Shown: positions 43,253-48,933 of the stretch, piece after piece | How positions within the stretch are numbered: position 1 is the stretch's first letter | Layout: each line of letters opens with the position of its first letter | Source: Dorea sp. D27 | GTDB taxonomy: Bacteria; Bacillota; Clostridia; Lachnospirales; Lachnospiraceae | Reading direction: 5' to 3' | Length of the DNA: 48,933 bases | NCBI RefSeq assembly: GCF_001185345.1 | Contig: NZ_KQ236744.1 | Span: 967,089 to 1,016,021 of the forward strand | Translations under genes and position numbers: made by a program | The notes under the pieces: generated by a model | The model's input: only the letters and a program-made list of their open reading frames with translations | Database searches by the model: none | Told to the model about the DNA's origin: nothing

Positions 43253-44311
43253 ATGAAATGTAGACAGGCGTTTATGTATGGACCAGAGGACCTTAGAATC
43301 GAAGAAGTGGAGCTTCCGGAATTGAAGCCGGACCAGATTTTGATAAAGCTCGGGGCATGCGGTATCTGCGGATCGGACGTAGAGTGCTTTGAAGGTAAGT
43401 CAGCGGAGGGAAGGTATGACATCGCTCCGTACGTGCCGGGGCATGAATGGGCAGGTCGGGCTGTAGAAGTAGGGAGCGCGGTGACATCTGTCGTGCCGGG
43501 GAATAAGGTGGTCGGAGAGTGTGCCCTTGCATGCTTTAACTGTGCCAACTGCAAAGACGGAAAGCTTCCTTCCGCCTGCCTCAATATGAGAGAAGTAGGC
43601 TTTCGCCCGGATTCTCCGGGGGGCATGGGGGAATATATGATTCTCGAAGAGGCATATACCCATGTGATACCAGATGACTGGTCTTACGAGCTGGGCGCAT
43701 GGGTGGAGACGTTCAACGTCGGCTACGGCGGCGTATGGTATAACGGGTGCTGTCCGGATGCTTCCGATACAGTGGCCATTATCGGCGGTGGCCCGATAGG
43801 TCTCTGTGCAAGCATGGTCTCGGCGGAATCCGGAGCCACGGTCATCGTCATAGATCCTCTCGAGGCGAGAAGGGAGAATGCCTTGAAATTCGGTGCAGAT
43901 ATCGTGGTGGATCCGACAGCCGCTCCTGTGGAGGAGCAGATAAAGGAGCTGACGAACGGACGCGGTGCAGATGTGGTAATCGAATGTTCTGGCAATGATA
44001 TCGGAATCGCATCCCTGTTCGACATAGCTGGAAACAGCGCAAGGGTAGGTGTCATCGGTCATTCCGTCGGACGCAAGGTTCCAGTGGAGATTGGCAAGAC
44101 GATATGGAAGACGTTGCACATCGCAGGTGTCGCAGGACCGGAACGATGGTTCCCGAGGACGATTCGCTTCATGTCCAAGATTAAAGATAAGTATGATTTT
44201 GCAGCCCTGAACACGCACCATTTTGATTTTGAAGATATTCACGCCGCATTTGATATGGCTGTGAACCATAAGGACATCGCCCGGAAAGTAATGCTCACTT
44301 TCAAGGATTAG
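43253..44311 (+). CDS. Zn-dependent alcohol/polyol dehydrogenase 2
   Basis: A 352-residue medium-chain dehydrogenase related to sorbitol, threonine and galactitol dehydrogenases. It has GACGICGSDVECFEG with GHEWAG (catalytic Zn), a structural lobe CALACFNCANCKDGKLPSAC and NAD site VAIIGGGPIGLCAS. It differs from the IolM-like enzyme in length and lobes, so it should catalyse a separate oxidation or reduction, for example of an acyclic keto acid such as tagaturonate. This is the last gene of the forward cluster. Confidence 0.82.
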   Translation: MKCRQAFMYGPEDLRIEEVELPELKPDQILIKLGACGICGSDVECFEGKSAEGRYDIAPYVPGHEWAGRAVEVGSAVTSVVPGNKVVGECALACFNCANCKDGKLPSACLNMREVGFRPDSPGGMGEYMILEEAYTHVIPDDWSYELGAWVETFNVGYGGVWYNGCCPDASDTVAIIGGGPIGLCASMVSAESGATVIVIDPLEARRENALKFGADIVVDPTAAPVEEQIKELTNGRGADVVIECSGNDIGIASLFDIAGNSARVGVIGHSVGRKVPVEIGKTIWKTLHIAGVAGPERWFPRTIRFMSKIKDKYDFAALNTHHFDFEDIHAAFDMAVNHKDIARKVMLTFKD

Positions 44312-44338
44312 GAGGACGATACCGGGAAAAACGATAGC

Positions 44339-44998
44339 TTAAATGTCCATCGGCTCATCAAGGTAATAGTGTGAAAAGTGATATTTTTTCGAGGTAGCTA
44401 CATGACGGCGCATGATGGCCTCTGAACCGTCTTTATCAGAGGCCTTTATCGCCTGTAGCAGTTCTTCGTGCTGCTTAAGCGACAGTTCCACAATCTCATG
44501 ATTGGCTTTGAACGTAAGGCGGCTGCTCAGTTCGATTAAGTTATTCAGTGATTGTTCCATCCGTGTGTTTTTAGAAGCGCGCATGACACAGCGGTGAAAA
44601 TCCATGTCCTTTACCATCGACTGTTTCAGGTCTCCTTTTTCATAGGCATCCCGACTTGCGGCAAGAAGATTCTCTAACTGACCGAGCTCGGCTTCTGATA
44701 TCCGGATGGAACAGAGCCTTGCGGCCATCCCTTCGAGAGCCTCTCTCATCTCATATATCTGCAAGCAGTCCTCCAACCCTATCTGGGCGATAGAAAATCC
44801 CTTGTCCTGCGTAAAGTTGACAAAGCCTTCGCTTGTAAGCTGCTGGAGGGCTTCCCTGACAGGGGTACGGCTTAACTCATATTTGTTGCAGAGGAAGGCC
44901 TCAGTAAGAAGCGTGTCGGAAGTAAATTCATTATTTATGATAGCTTGTTTGATTTGCGTATATGCGATTTCTTTTTTTGATAATTTCATTTCCATCAT
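44339..44998 (-). CDS. GntR-family (FadR/FCD) transcriptional regulator 2
   Basis: A 219-residue FCD-type GntR protein very close to regulator 1. Shared blocks are AIINNE-TSDT-LTE, SRTPVREALQ, EGFV-F-QDKGF, IYEMREALEGMAA and SKKYHF near the end. The winged-helix residues are nearly the same, so both may bind the same operators. It is convergent with the catabolic genes and closes the cluster on the right. Confidence 0.88.
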   Translation of the reverse strand: MMEMKLSKKEIAYTQIKQAIINNEFTSDTLLTEAFLCNKYELSRTPVREALQQLTSEGFVNFTQDKGFSIAQIGLEDCLQIYEMREALEGMAARLCSIRISEAELGQLENLLAASRDAYEKGDLKQSMVKDMDFHRCVMRASKNTRMEQSLNNLIELSSRLTFKANHEIVELSLKQHEELLQAIKASDKDGSEAIMRRHVATSKKYHFSHYYLDEPMDI

Positions 44999-45124
44999 GA
45001 TTCACCATATTCCAATCTATATATATTATAATGCATCGTTCTAAAAGCTATTATAAGATATGGAACAGAATCATACAATAAAGAAATTTCGATATGCATC
45101 TGTTAATACTATGAGCATCGAAAC

Positions 45125-45154
45125 GCCCCTCCCTTTATCAGGAAAGGGTGGGGC
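45125..45154. terminator. Probable bidirectional terminator hairpin
   Basis: GCCCC-T-CCCTTT and AAAGGG-T-GGGGC form a stem of 11 base pairs with one mismatch and a six-base loop, followed by ATTT on the plus strand and GTTTC on the minus strand. It lies downstream of the AraC-type gene. Confidence 0.5.
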
Positions 45155-45190
45155 ATTTCCGTATCACGTCCGTTATTTTACCCCGTCTTC

Positions 45191-46069
45191 TTATTTCAGT
45201 CTGACGGGCAGCATTTCGATATATCCCCTCGTGCCAATCGGCTCCAGCTGTATACGAGGATTCTCCGAATCCCATTCATAGCCAGCCGGTGACGGGTCGT
45301 ATTTAGCAACGGCGTCCCGTATCTCTTCAATGGCCTGGCAGTAATCCTCTTCCTCAAATGGCTCACCCTTGAACATGAGATAAGCGGCCTCCGGGAGCAA
45401 TATGACATCAAAGCCTTCCGGGACAGGACCGTCGTAATTCACATCCACCTCCACGCCTTGTACGTACACGGACGTGCCGGGAGTCCGGTAAGCATCGGGA
45501 AGCCACAGGCATACCGGTTCTCCTTCCAGAGCTTTGATGCTCATCAGAAGCCCCCACACATCACAGCCTACTTCCTCGCAGTATGGGAAGTAATCATCCG
45601 CTTCGATTCCTCTTTTTATGATTACCTTGCGTGCAGGCTTTGTGACGGCCTGTACAAATACATTCTTTACATTTTCCATTGTCTGATTTTCCTTTCTTAT
45701 TTCTCTGTATATGACGCCATACGGAGTAAACAGGTACAAAGGAACCGGATTTTCCATATATTCCTTTGGATTACATCCGAATTCTTTATAAAATGCTCTC
45801 TGATAGCCATCTACGCTTCCGAATCCCATATCGAATGCAATGTCAGTTATCCGGCATCCTTCGTCCCGCAGACGCAGCGCAGATGCGGACAGCCGCATCC
45901 TGCGGACATATTCTGCCGGGGTCAGGTTTGTCCATTTTTTGAACAGCCGGTATGAGTGCCATGGGGAAAACAGAGATTCCCTGGAGAGCTCTGCCAGAGT
46001 TATCCGTTCAAACAGATGGCCTGCTATATAATTCTGCATTCTCTGGACTGCTTCTATCTGTTCCTTCAT
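45191..46069 (-). CDS. AraC-family regulator with GyrI-like effector domain
   Basis: A 292-residue protein. The N-terminal 105 residues form two AraC helix-turn-helix units (TLAELSRESLFSPWHSYRLF; ITDIAFDMGFGSVDGYQRAF; FGCNPKEYM). A linker leads to a GyrI/BmrR-type small-molecule-binding domain (about 130-292) with CDVWGLLMSI and LPEAAYLMFKGE. Such regulators (Rob/TipA-like logic) often sense lipophilic or drug-like compounds. It is divergent from the redox operon, with a 150-base gap; its target is unknown. Confidence 0.87.
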   Translation of the reverse strand: MKEQIEAVQRMQNYIAGHLFERITLAELSRESLFSPWHSYRLFKKWTNLTPAEYVRRMRLSASALRLRDEGCRITDIAFDMGFGSVDGYQRAFYKEFGCNPKEYMENPVPLYLFTPYGVIYREIRKENQTMENVKNVFVQAVTKPARKVIIKRGIEADDYFPYCEEVGCDVWGLLMSIKALEGEPVCLWLPDAYRTPGTSVYVQGVEVDVNYDGPVPEGFDVILLPEAAYLMFKGEPFEEEDYCQAIEEIRDAVAKYDPSPAGYEWDSENPRIQLEPIGTRGYIEMLPVRLK

Positions 46070-46141
46070 TCTGCTACCTCCTTGCTTTTAGTATAAAGAA
46101 AAAATTAAGAAATCTCTCGACTTTTTTTGCTTCTTTCACCA

Positions 46142-46174
46142 TTGACAAACACAACTGTAACAAGTATAATTACA
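46142..46174 (+). promoter_or_regulatory. Consensus promoter and palindrome of the redox operon
   Basis: TTGACA (46142-46147), exactly 17 bases and TATAAT (46165-46170). An inverted repeat TGTAA-N9-TTACA (46156-46160 and 46170-46174) overlaps the -10 box and is a plausible site for the Rrf2-type repressor encoded at the end of the operon. Confidence 0.7.
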
Positions 46175-46220
46175 ATATAAACTGAAAATTAAAATGTTAC
46201 AGATTAAAAAGGAGACGATG

Positions 46221-46796
46221 ATGAAGAGAAAAAGAGCTAAAGCAATAACGATTTTAACGCTGAGCCTGGCATTGCTGCTCACCGCCTGCAGCACCGGGAA
46301 GGAAGAAAAGAAGGCCGATTCCGGGAGCTCCGACAGCCCCAAGGCCTCATCTGCTGCCTCAGACAAAGTATTCGGAGCTTTTGAATCTGAGACGCTGGAA
46401 GGAGAAGCGGTTTCCGATGAGATATTTTCCAAAGCCGACCTTACGATGGTTAATATATGGGGCACGTTCTGCGGGCCTTGTATCCGCGAGATGCCAGATC
46501 TTGGAGAGCTGAGCCGTGAGTATGCAGATAAAGGGGTGCAGATTGTTGGCCTTGTCAGCGATGTGGGGGAAGCAAAAGATGAGAAGGCAGAAGAGATTGT
46601 CTCCACAACGAAGGCAGATTATACGCATATGATTGCGTCACAGGATTTGATGTCAGGAATATTAGGCTCTGTAAATGTCGTACCGACAACTATCTTCGTG
46701 GATAAAGAGGGAAACCAGGTTGGAGAGGTATACTCAGGCGCCCGTGACAAAGCAGAGTGGGCAGGCATCATAGATAAGCTGCTTGGAGAGATATAG
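46221..46796 (+). CDS. TlpA-like thioredoxin-fold lipoprotein
   Basis: A 191-residue extracytoplasmic thiol oxidoreductase. The lipoprotein signal ends in LLLTAC, followed by a Ser/Lys-rich linker and a TlpA/ResA-type domain with NIWGTFCGPCIREMP (active-site CGPC) and the cis-Pro in NVVPTTIFVDKEG. It should reduce or oxidise disulphides outside the membrane. ATG 46221 is six bases after GGAG; ATG 46218 is also possible. Confidence 0.87.
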   Translation: MKRKRAKAITILTLSLALLLTACSTGKEEKKADSGSSDSPKASSAASDKVFGAFESETLEGEAVSDEIFSKADLTMVNIWGTFCGPCIREMPDLGELSREYADKGVQIVGLVSDVGEAKDEKAEEIVSTTKADYTHMIASQDLMSGILGSVNVVPTTIFVDKEGNQVGEVYSGARDKAEWAGIIDKLLGEI

Positions 46797-46798
46797 TT

Positions 46799-46945
46799 AT
46801 GTGCAGGAGGAAAGTCAGATGGATTCAGGCCGCGCTGCTTTCGACGGCGGCGTTGTTCATCTATATCGGTATGACACGCGGTGAGGCAGTGACCGTGCTG
46901 ACAAAAGCCGTAAATATTTGTTTGGAGTGTATAGGAATTGGCTAA
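46799..46945 (+). CDS. CD1871A-family small CXXC protein
   Basis: A 48-residue frame with one membrane segment (WIQAALLSTAALFIYIGM) and the C-terminal NICLECIGIG, a CxxC motif. Sequence and size match the CD1871A family of clostridial small proteins found beside TlpA-like and polyferredoxin genes. It starts three bases after the TlpA-like stop. The role is unknown; a thiol or metal relay in the membrane is plausible. Confidence 0.8.
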   Translation: MCRRKVRWIQAALLSTAALFIYIGMTRGEAVTVLTKAVNICLECIGIG

Positions 46946-46946
46946 G

Positions 46947-47822
46947 ATGATAAATGCGATAAAAAACCGGATGCGGCTGTGCGTACAGGTTGCCTTTACA
47001 GCGGTAACGAACGGTTACCTTTTCGGATTCCTCACAGGGAAGATATATACAGGTCCCACCAAAGCAGCGTGTGTGCCCGGGCTCAACTGTTATTCCTGTC
47101 CGGGAGCGCTCGGGTCGTGTCCGATAGGTTCTCTTCAGGCGGTGCTCGGGAGCAGAGATTTTAAGTTTTCGTTCTACGTTGTTGGGTTCCTGATATTCTT
47201 TGGTTCGTTATTTGGCAGGTTTATATGCGGCTGGCTCTGTCCGTTCGGGCTGATTCAGGATTTGCTGTACAAGATACCGTTTTTTAGGAAGAGAAAGAAT
47301 CTTCCGGGCCATAAGGTGCTCAAATGGCTGAAATATGTCATACTCGTGCTGTTCGTCCTATTGCTTCCGCTGCTTGTGGTCGATATCATCGGACAGGGAA
47401 GCCCGTGGTTCTGCCAGTACATATGTCCAAGCGGTACCCTGACCGCCGGCGTTCCGCTTGTGCTGCTCAATGAATCGCTGCAAAATGCAGTGGGCGGACT
47501 GTTTATATGGAAGGTATCGTTACTGGCGGCTATCATAATACTGTCATTATGGGTATACCGCCCTTTCTGCAAATACCTCTGTCCTCTCGGCGCGGTCTAC
47601 AGTTTCTTTAACCCGGTCGCGTTATACCGATATAGGATAGAAGAAAGCGACTGTATCAAGTGCGGGAAGTGCCAAAGGACGTGTAAGATGGATATCAAGG
47701 TGTGGGAACAGCCCAACAGCCTGGAATGTATCCGCTGTGGCGACTGTATCAAGGCGTGCCCGACGAACGCCATCAGGAAAGGGAAAGGAGGCTGCCATGA
47801 AAAGACACATGAAAAGAATTAG
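46947..47822 (+). CDS. 4Fe-4S membrane polyferredoxin (NapH/CcoG/YccM-like)
   Basis: A 291-residue membrane protein with about five hydrophobic segments. It has cysteine motifs on the loops (CPGLNCYSCPGALGSCP, CGWLCPFGLIQD, CKYLCPLGAVYS) and two C-terminal 4Fe-4S motifs (CIKCGKCQRTCKMDI, CIRCGDCIKACPTNAI). The family moves electrons across or along the membrane to extracytoplasmic or maturation partners. It follows the small CXXC gene with no gap; ATG 46947 is preferred over an in-frame TTG at 46938. Confidence 0.85.
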   Translation: MINAIKNRMRLCVQVAFTAVTNGYLFGFLTGKIYTGPTKAACVPGLNCYSCPGALGSCPIGSLQAVLGSRDFKFSFYVVGFLIFFGSLFGRFICGWLCPFGLIQDLLYKIPFFRKRKNLPGHKVLKWLKYVILVLFVLLLPLLVVDIIGQGSPWFCQYICPSGTLTAGVPLVLLNESLQNAVGGLFIWKVSLLAAIIILSLWVYRPFCKYLCPLGAVYSFFNPVALYRYRIEESDCIKCGKCQRTCKMDIKVWEQPNSLECIRCGDCIKACPTNAIRKGKGGCHEKTHEKN

Positions 47823-48009
47823 CTTTGTACTGCTCGGCGCGGCGCTTGGATTTGCGTACTATGTATTCATCGGCTGCAACAGCGGGGGATGAGCGGTAAC
47901 TGCCAGCCCCGTCGGGGCTGTCGTTATGGGAACGCTGATTGGAATAGTGCTCGCCTATGGTTTTGGAGATACAAAGGATGAGGACGAGAGCAAAAGGAGT
48001 GGGAAATAA
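47797..48009 (+). CDS. DUF6132-like small membrane protein with in-frame UGA (possible selenoprotein or nonsense mutant)
   Basis: From ATG 47797 (AAGGAG six bases upstream) the frame reads 31 residues ending GCNSGG, meets TGA at 47890-47892, then continues in frame as AVTASPVGAVVMGTLIGIVLAYGFG to TAA at 48009. The joined 70-residue product matches the small two-helix DUF6132-type family. That family, as I recall it, carries Gly-Cys-x-Ser-Gly-x-Cys, so the UGA stands where a Cys is expected. A stem-loop (CAGCCCC-GTC-GGGGCTG, 47904-47920) begins 11 bases after the UGA, with the loop G 18 bases from it. The gene overlaps the upstream gene by 26 bases. Confidence 0.55.
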
Positions 48010-48010
48010 G

Positions 48011-48433
48011 ATGACAAGCGAATTTACAATTGCAGTACATGCCCTGGTATATCTGCATCATAAAGACACGGTGCTGTCCAGCGAGGAGCTGGCTGAAAAT
48101 ATCTGCACGAATCCGGCGCGGGTAAGGAAAGTGATGGCAAAGCTGAAAAAAAAGAATCTCGTGGAGACAAAAGAGGGAATCAAAGGCGGCTATCATATGG
48201 TAGCAGATGCACGGAATGTAACCCTCCGTCATATATGCGACGCTCTGGAGGATGAAATCGTGAAAGCTTCATGGAAGTCAGGGAACTTTGACATGGATTG
48301 TATGATTGCGTCCGGCATGGCAGGAATGATGGATAGTATATACGGTGATATGAATGAACTTTGCAAAAAGCATCTTGAGACGATAACGATAGAAGATGTA
48401 GAGAAAAAAGTAACCGGGTGTCCGAAAAAATAG
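48011..48433 (+). CDS. Rrf2-family transcriptional regulator
   Basis: A 140-residue Rrf2 protein. The winged helix shows SEELAENICTNPARVRKVMAKLKKKNLV and the wing KGGYHMV. Cysteines after the helix-turn-helix are at DMDCM, LCKKH and VTGCPKK, but the close CX5-7C cluster pattern of IscR/NsrR is not obvious. It probably senses redox or thiol state and controls its own operon. It starts one base after the DUF6132-like stop; a frame extension to 47957 is rejected because it would run through the preceding gene. Confidence 0.87.
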   Translation: MTSEFTIAVHALVYLHHKDTVLSSEELAENICTNPARVRKVMAKLKKKNLVETKEGIKGGYHMVADARNVTLRHICDALEDEIVKASWKSGNFDMDCMIASGMAGMMDSIYGDMNELCKKHLETITIEDVEKKVTGCPKK

Positions 48434-48435
48434 GA

Positions 48436-48533
48436 GTTTACGTAAATTAGGACGCCGCTGGGGAGGCAGGGGGCATCTGCTGCGATGCGTCCGGGACTGC
48501 GACTCTCACACAGATTCCTAAGCCTGTGGAATC
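48436..48533 (+). repeat. Dispersed repeat, copy C
   Basis: About 98 bases nearly the same as copy B (1846-1973) through GGGGAGGCAGGGGGCATCTG, GATGCGTCCGGGA, CTCACACAGATTCCTAAGC and TGTGGAAT. It begins two bases after the Rrf2 stop codon and points downstream. Confidence 0.8.
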
Positions 48534-48551
48534 AATGTCATTAAGTTAAGA

Positions 48552-48613
48552 AAACAGAAGAAAGATGTAGAATACTTTAAAATATATATTCTGCATCTTT
48601 CTTCTGTTTTTTT
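48552..48613 (+). terminator. Long intrinsic-terminator hairpin
   Basis: 23-base arms at 48552-48574 and 48587-48609 pair at all but one position (a T opposite G wobble) and are followed by a run of T. It would end transcription of the redox operon, or insulate the adjacent insertion sequence from read-through. Confidence 0.85.
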
Positions 48614-48690
48614 ATAAAAAAAGGTTGACAATTCTTTAGAAATTTGTGGCGAAGCCAATTAATTATATATTTCTTAAGGAGGTTCCACCT

Positions 48691-48933
48691 ATGCATTTTC
48701 CACAGATTCTAAAGAAGAAGCTACTCACACTCATCTCTAAGATGGCCGCCAATCCGGCCCCCTTCGTCCGAAGGCCGGGGCACGATTTTGTCAGGATCCG
48801 CAAGCTTGGCTTCGAGCAGATGCTCCGTATCCTTATCACAATGGGAAAAAAGAGCCTGAACCAGGAGCTCCTCCGTGCATTCCATTGCTCCTGCCACACC
48901 CCTTCTGCTTCAGCTTTTGTCCAGCAACGCGAG
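48691..48933 (+). mobile_element. IS4-type transposase, N-terminal part (cut by window edge)
   Basis: From ATG 48691, preceded by AAGGAGG, an open frame of 81 codons runs off the right edge. It reads like the N-terminus of IS4-family transposases of Clostridia: FEQMLRILITMGKKSLNQEL followed by SCHTPSASAFVQQRE, corresponding to the common TPTxSAFVQQR block. The DDE catalytic residues lie beyond the window. The terminal inverted repeat is probably between 48610 and 48690, but I cannot define it. Confidence 0.8.

Noticed and set aside
23271..44998. A bile-acid-inducible (bai) operon
   Set aside because: A CaiB/BaiF-type transferase and a BaiCD-like reductase are present, but baiB, baiE, baiA and baiG counterparts are missing and the rest of the cluster is sugar/cyclitol chemistry.
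23271..44998. A C-glycoside deglycosylation (dgp-type) cluster
   Set aside because: Gfo/Idh and isomerase-family proteins occur in such clusters, but I see no small beta-subunit partner of the C-glycoside lyase, so the inositol-type reading explains more genes.
1..48933. CRISPR array, tRNA or rRNA genes
   Set aside because: I saw no regularly spaced direct repeats, no tRNA-like cloverleaf with TTCGA-type loops outside the T-box, and no rRNA sequence.

Overview
The window looks like the chromosome of an anaerobic, low-to-mid GC Clostridia member, most likely a gut Lachnospiraceae (Clostridium scindens / hylemonae / Dorea type). The signs are AGGAGG ribosome binding sites, a T-box leader, an archaeal-type AspRS coupled to GatCAB, a Spo0A C-terminal-domain protein, type III CoA transferase, EtfAB and ferredoxin-rich proteins. 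This placement is inferred from gene content only.

Layout. 1-2000: accessory DNA with the end of an unknown gene, a palindromic MITE-like element, members of a GC-rich dispersed repeat family and an Rpn/PD-(D/E)XK nuclease gene whose stop codon lies inside one repeat. 2085-4877: a glycolipid operon (MGDG-synthase-like glycosyltransferase, polysaccharide deacetylase, YbhN-like flippase). 4960-8140: a DUF362 ferredoxin protein, a PurF paralogue whose N-terminal Cys is Gly, and two candidate short RNAs. 8281-14565: a stand-alone Spo0A DNA-binding domain, a GldA/GldF/GldG/DUF4340 ABC system and a ClC antiporter. 14597-15261: a RelB/RelE-type module with a nonsense codon in the toxin. 15299-21352: a T-box-controlled transamidation operon (aspS, zinc-ribbon protein, gatC, gatA, gatB) with GAA and AAC overlapping in the likely specifier loop. 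21385-23219: a DUF975-type membrane gene broken by a -1 frameshift.

23271-44998 is the centrepiece: about 18 co-directional genes bracketed by two paralogous FCD-type GntR regulators. It holds a sugar ABC importer, an MFS carrier, and counterparts of all four enzymes of the non-phosphorylated inositol route known from Thermotoga maritima: an inositol 2-dehydrogenase, a Zn-dependent inosose dehydrogenase, a creatininase-fold ring hydrolase and a TIM-barrel epimerase. To these it adds a transaldolase-like enzyme, a beta-hydroxyacid dehydrogenase and a CoA module (CaiB/BaiF transferase, crotonase, acyl-CoA dehydrogenase, EtfBA), plus an Old-Yellow-Enzyme reductase, a second Zn-alcohol dehydrogenase and a VOC protein. 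My reading is import of a cyclitol-like compound, double oxidation, hydrolytic ring opening, cleavage, and disposal of electrons by enoyl-CoA reduction, possibly ending in propionate. The upstream control region has a TTGACA-N17-TATACT promoter and three GTATAC palindromes.

45191-48433: an AraC/GyrI-type regulator, then a redox operon behind a consensus promoter (TlpA-like lipoprotein, CD1871A-type small protein, polyferredoxin membrane protein, DUF6132-like protein with an in-frame UGA, Rrf2 regulator). The right end has another dispersed repeat, a strong hairpin and the start of an IS4-type transposase cut by the window edge.
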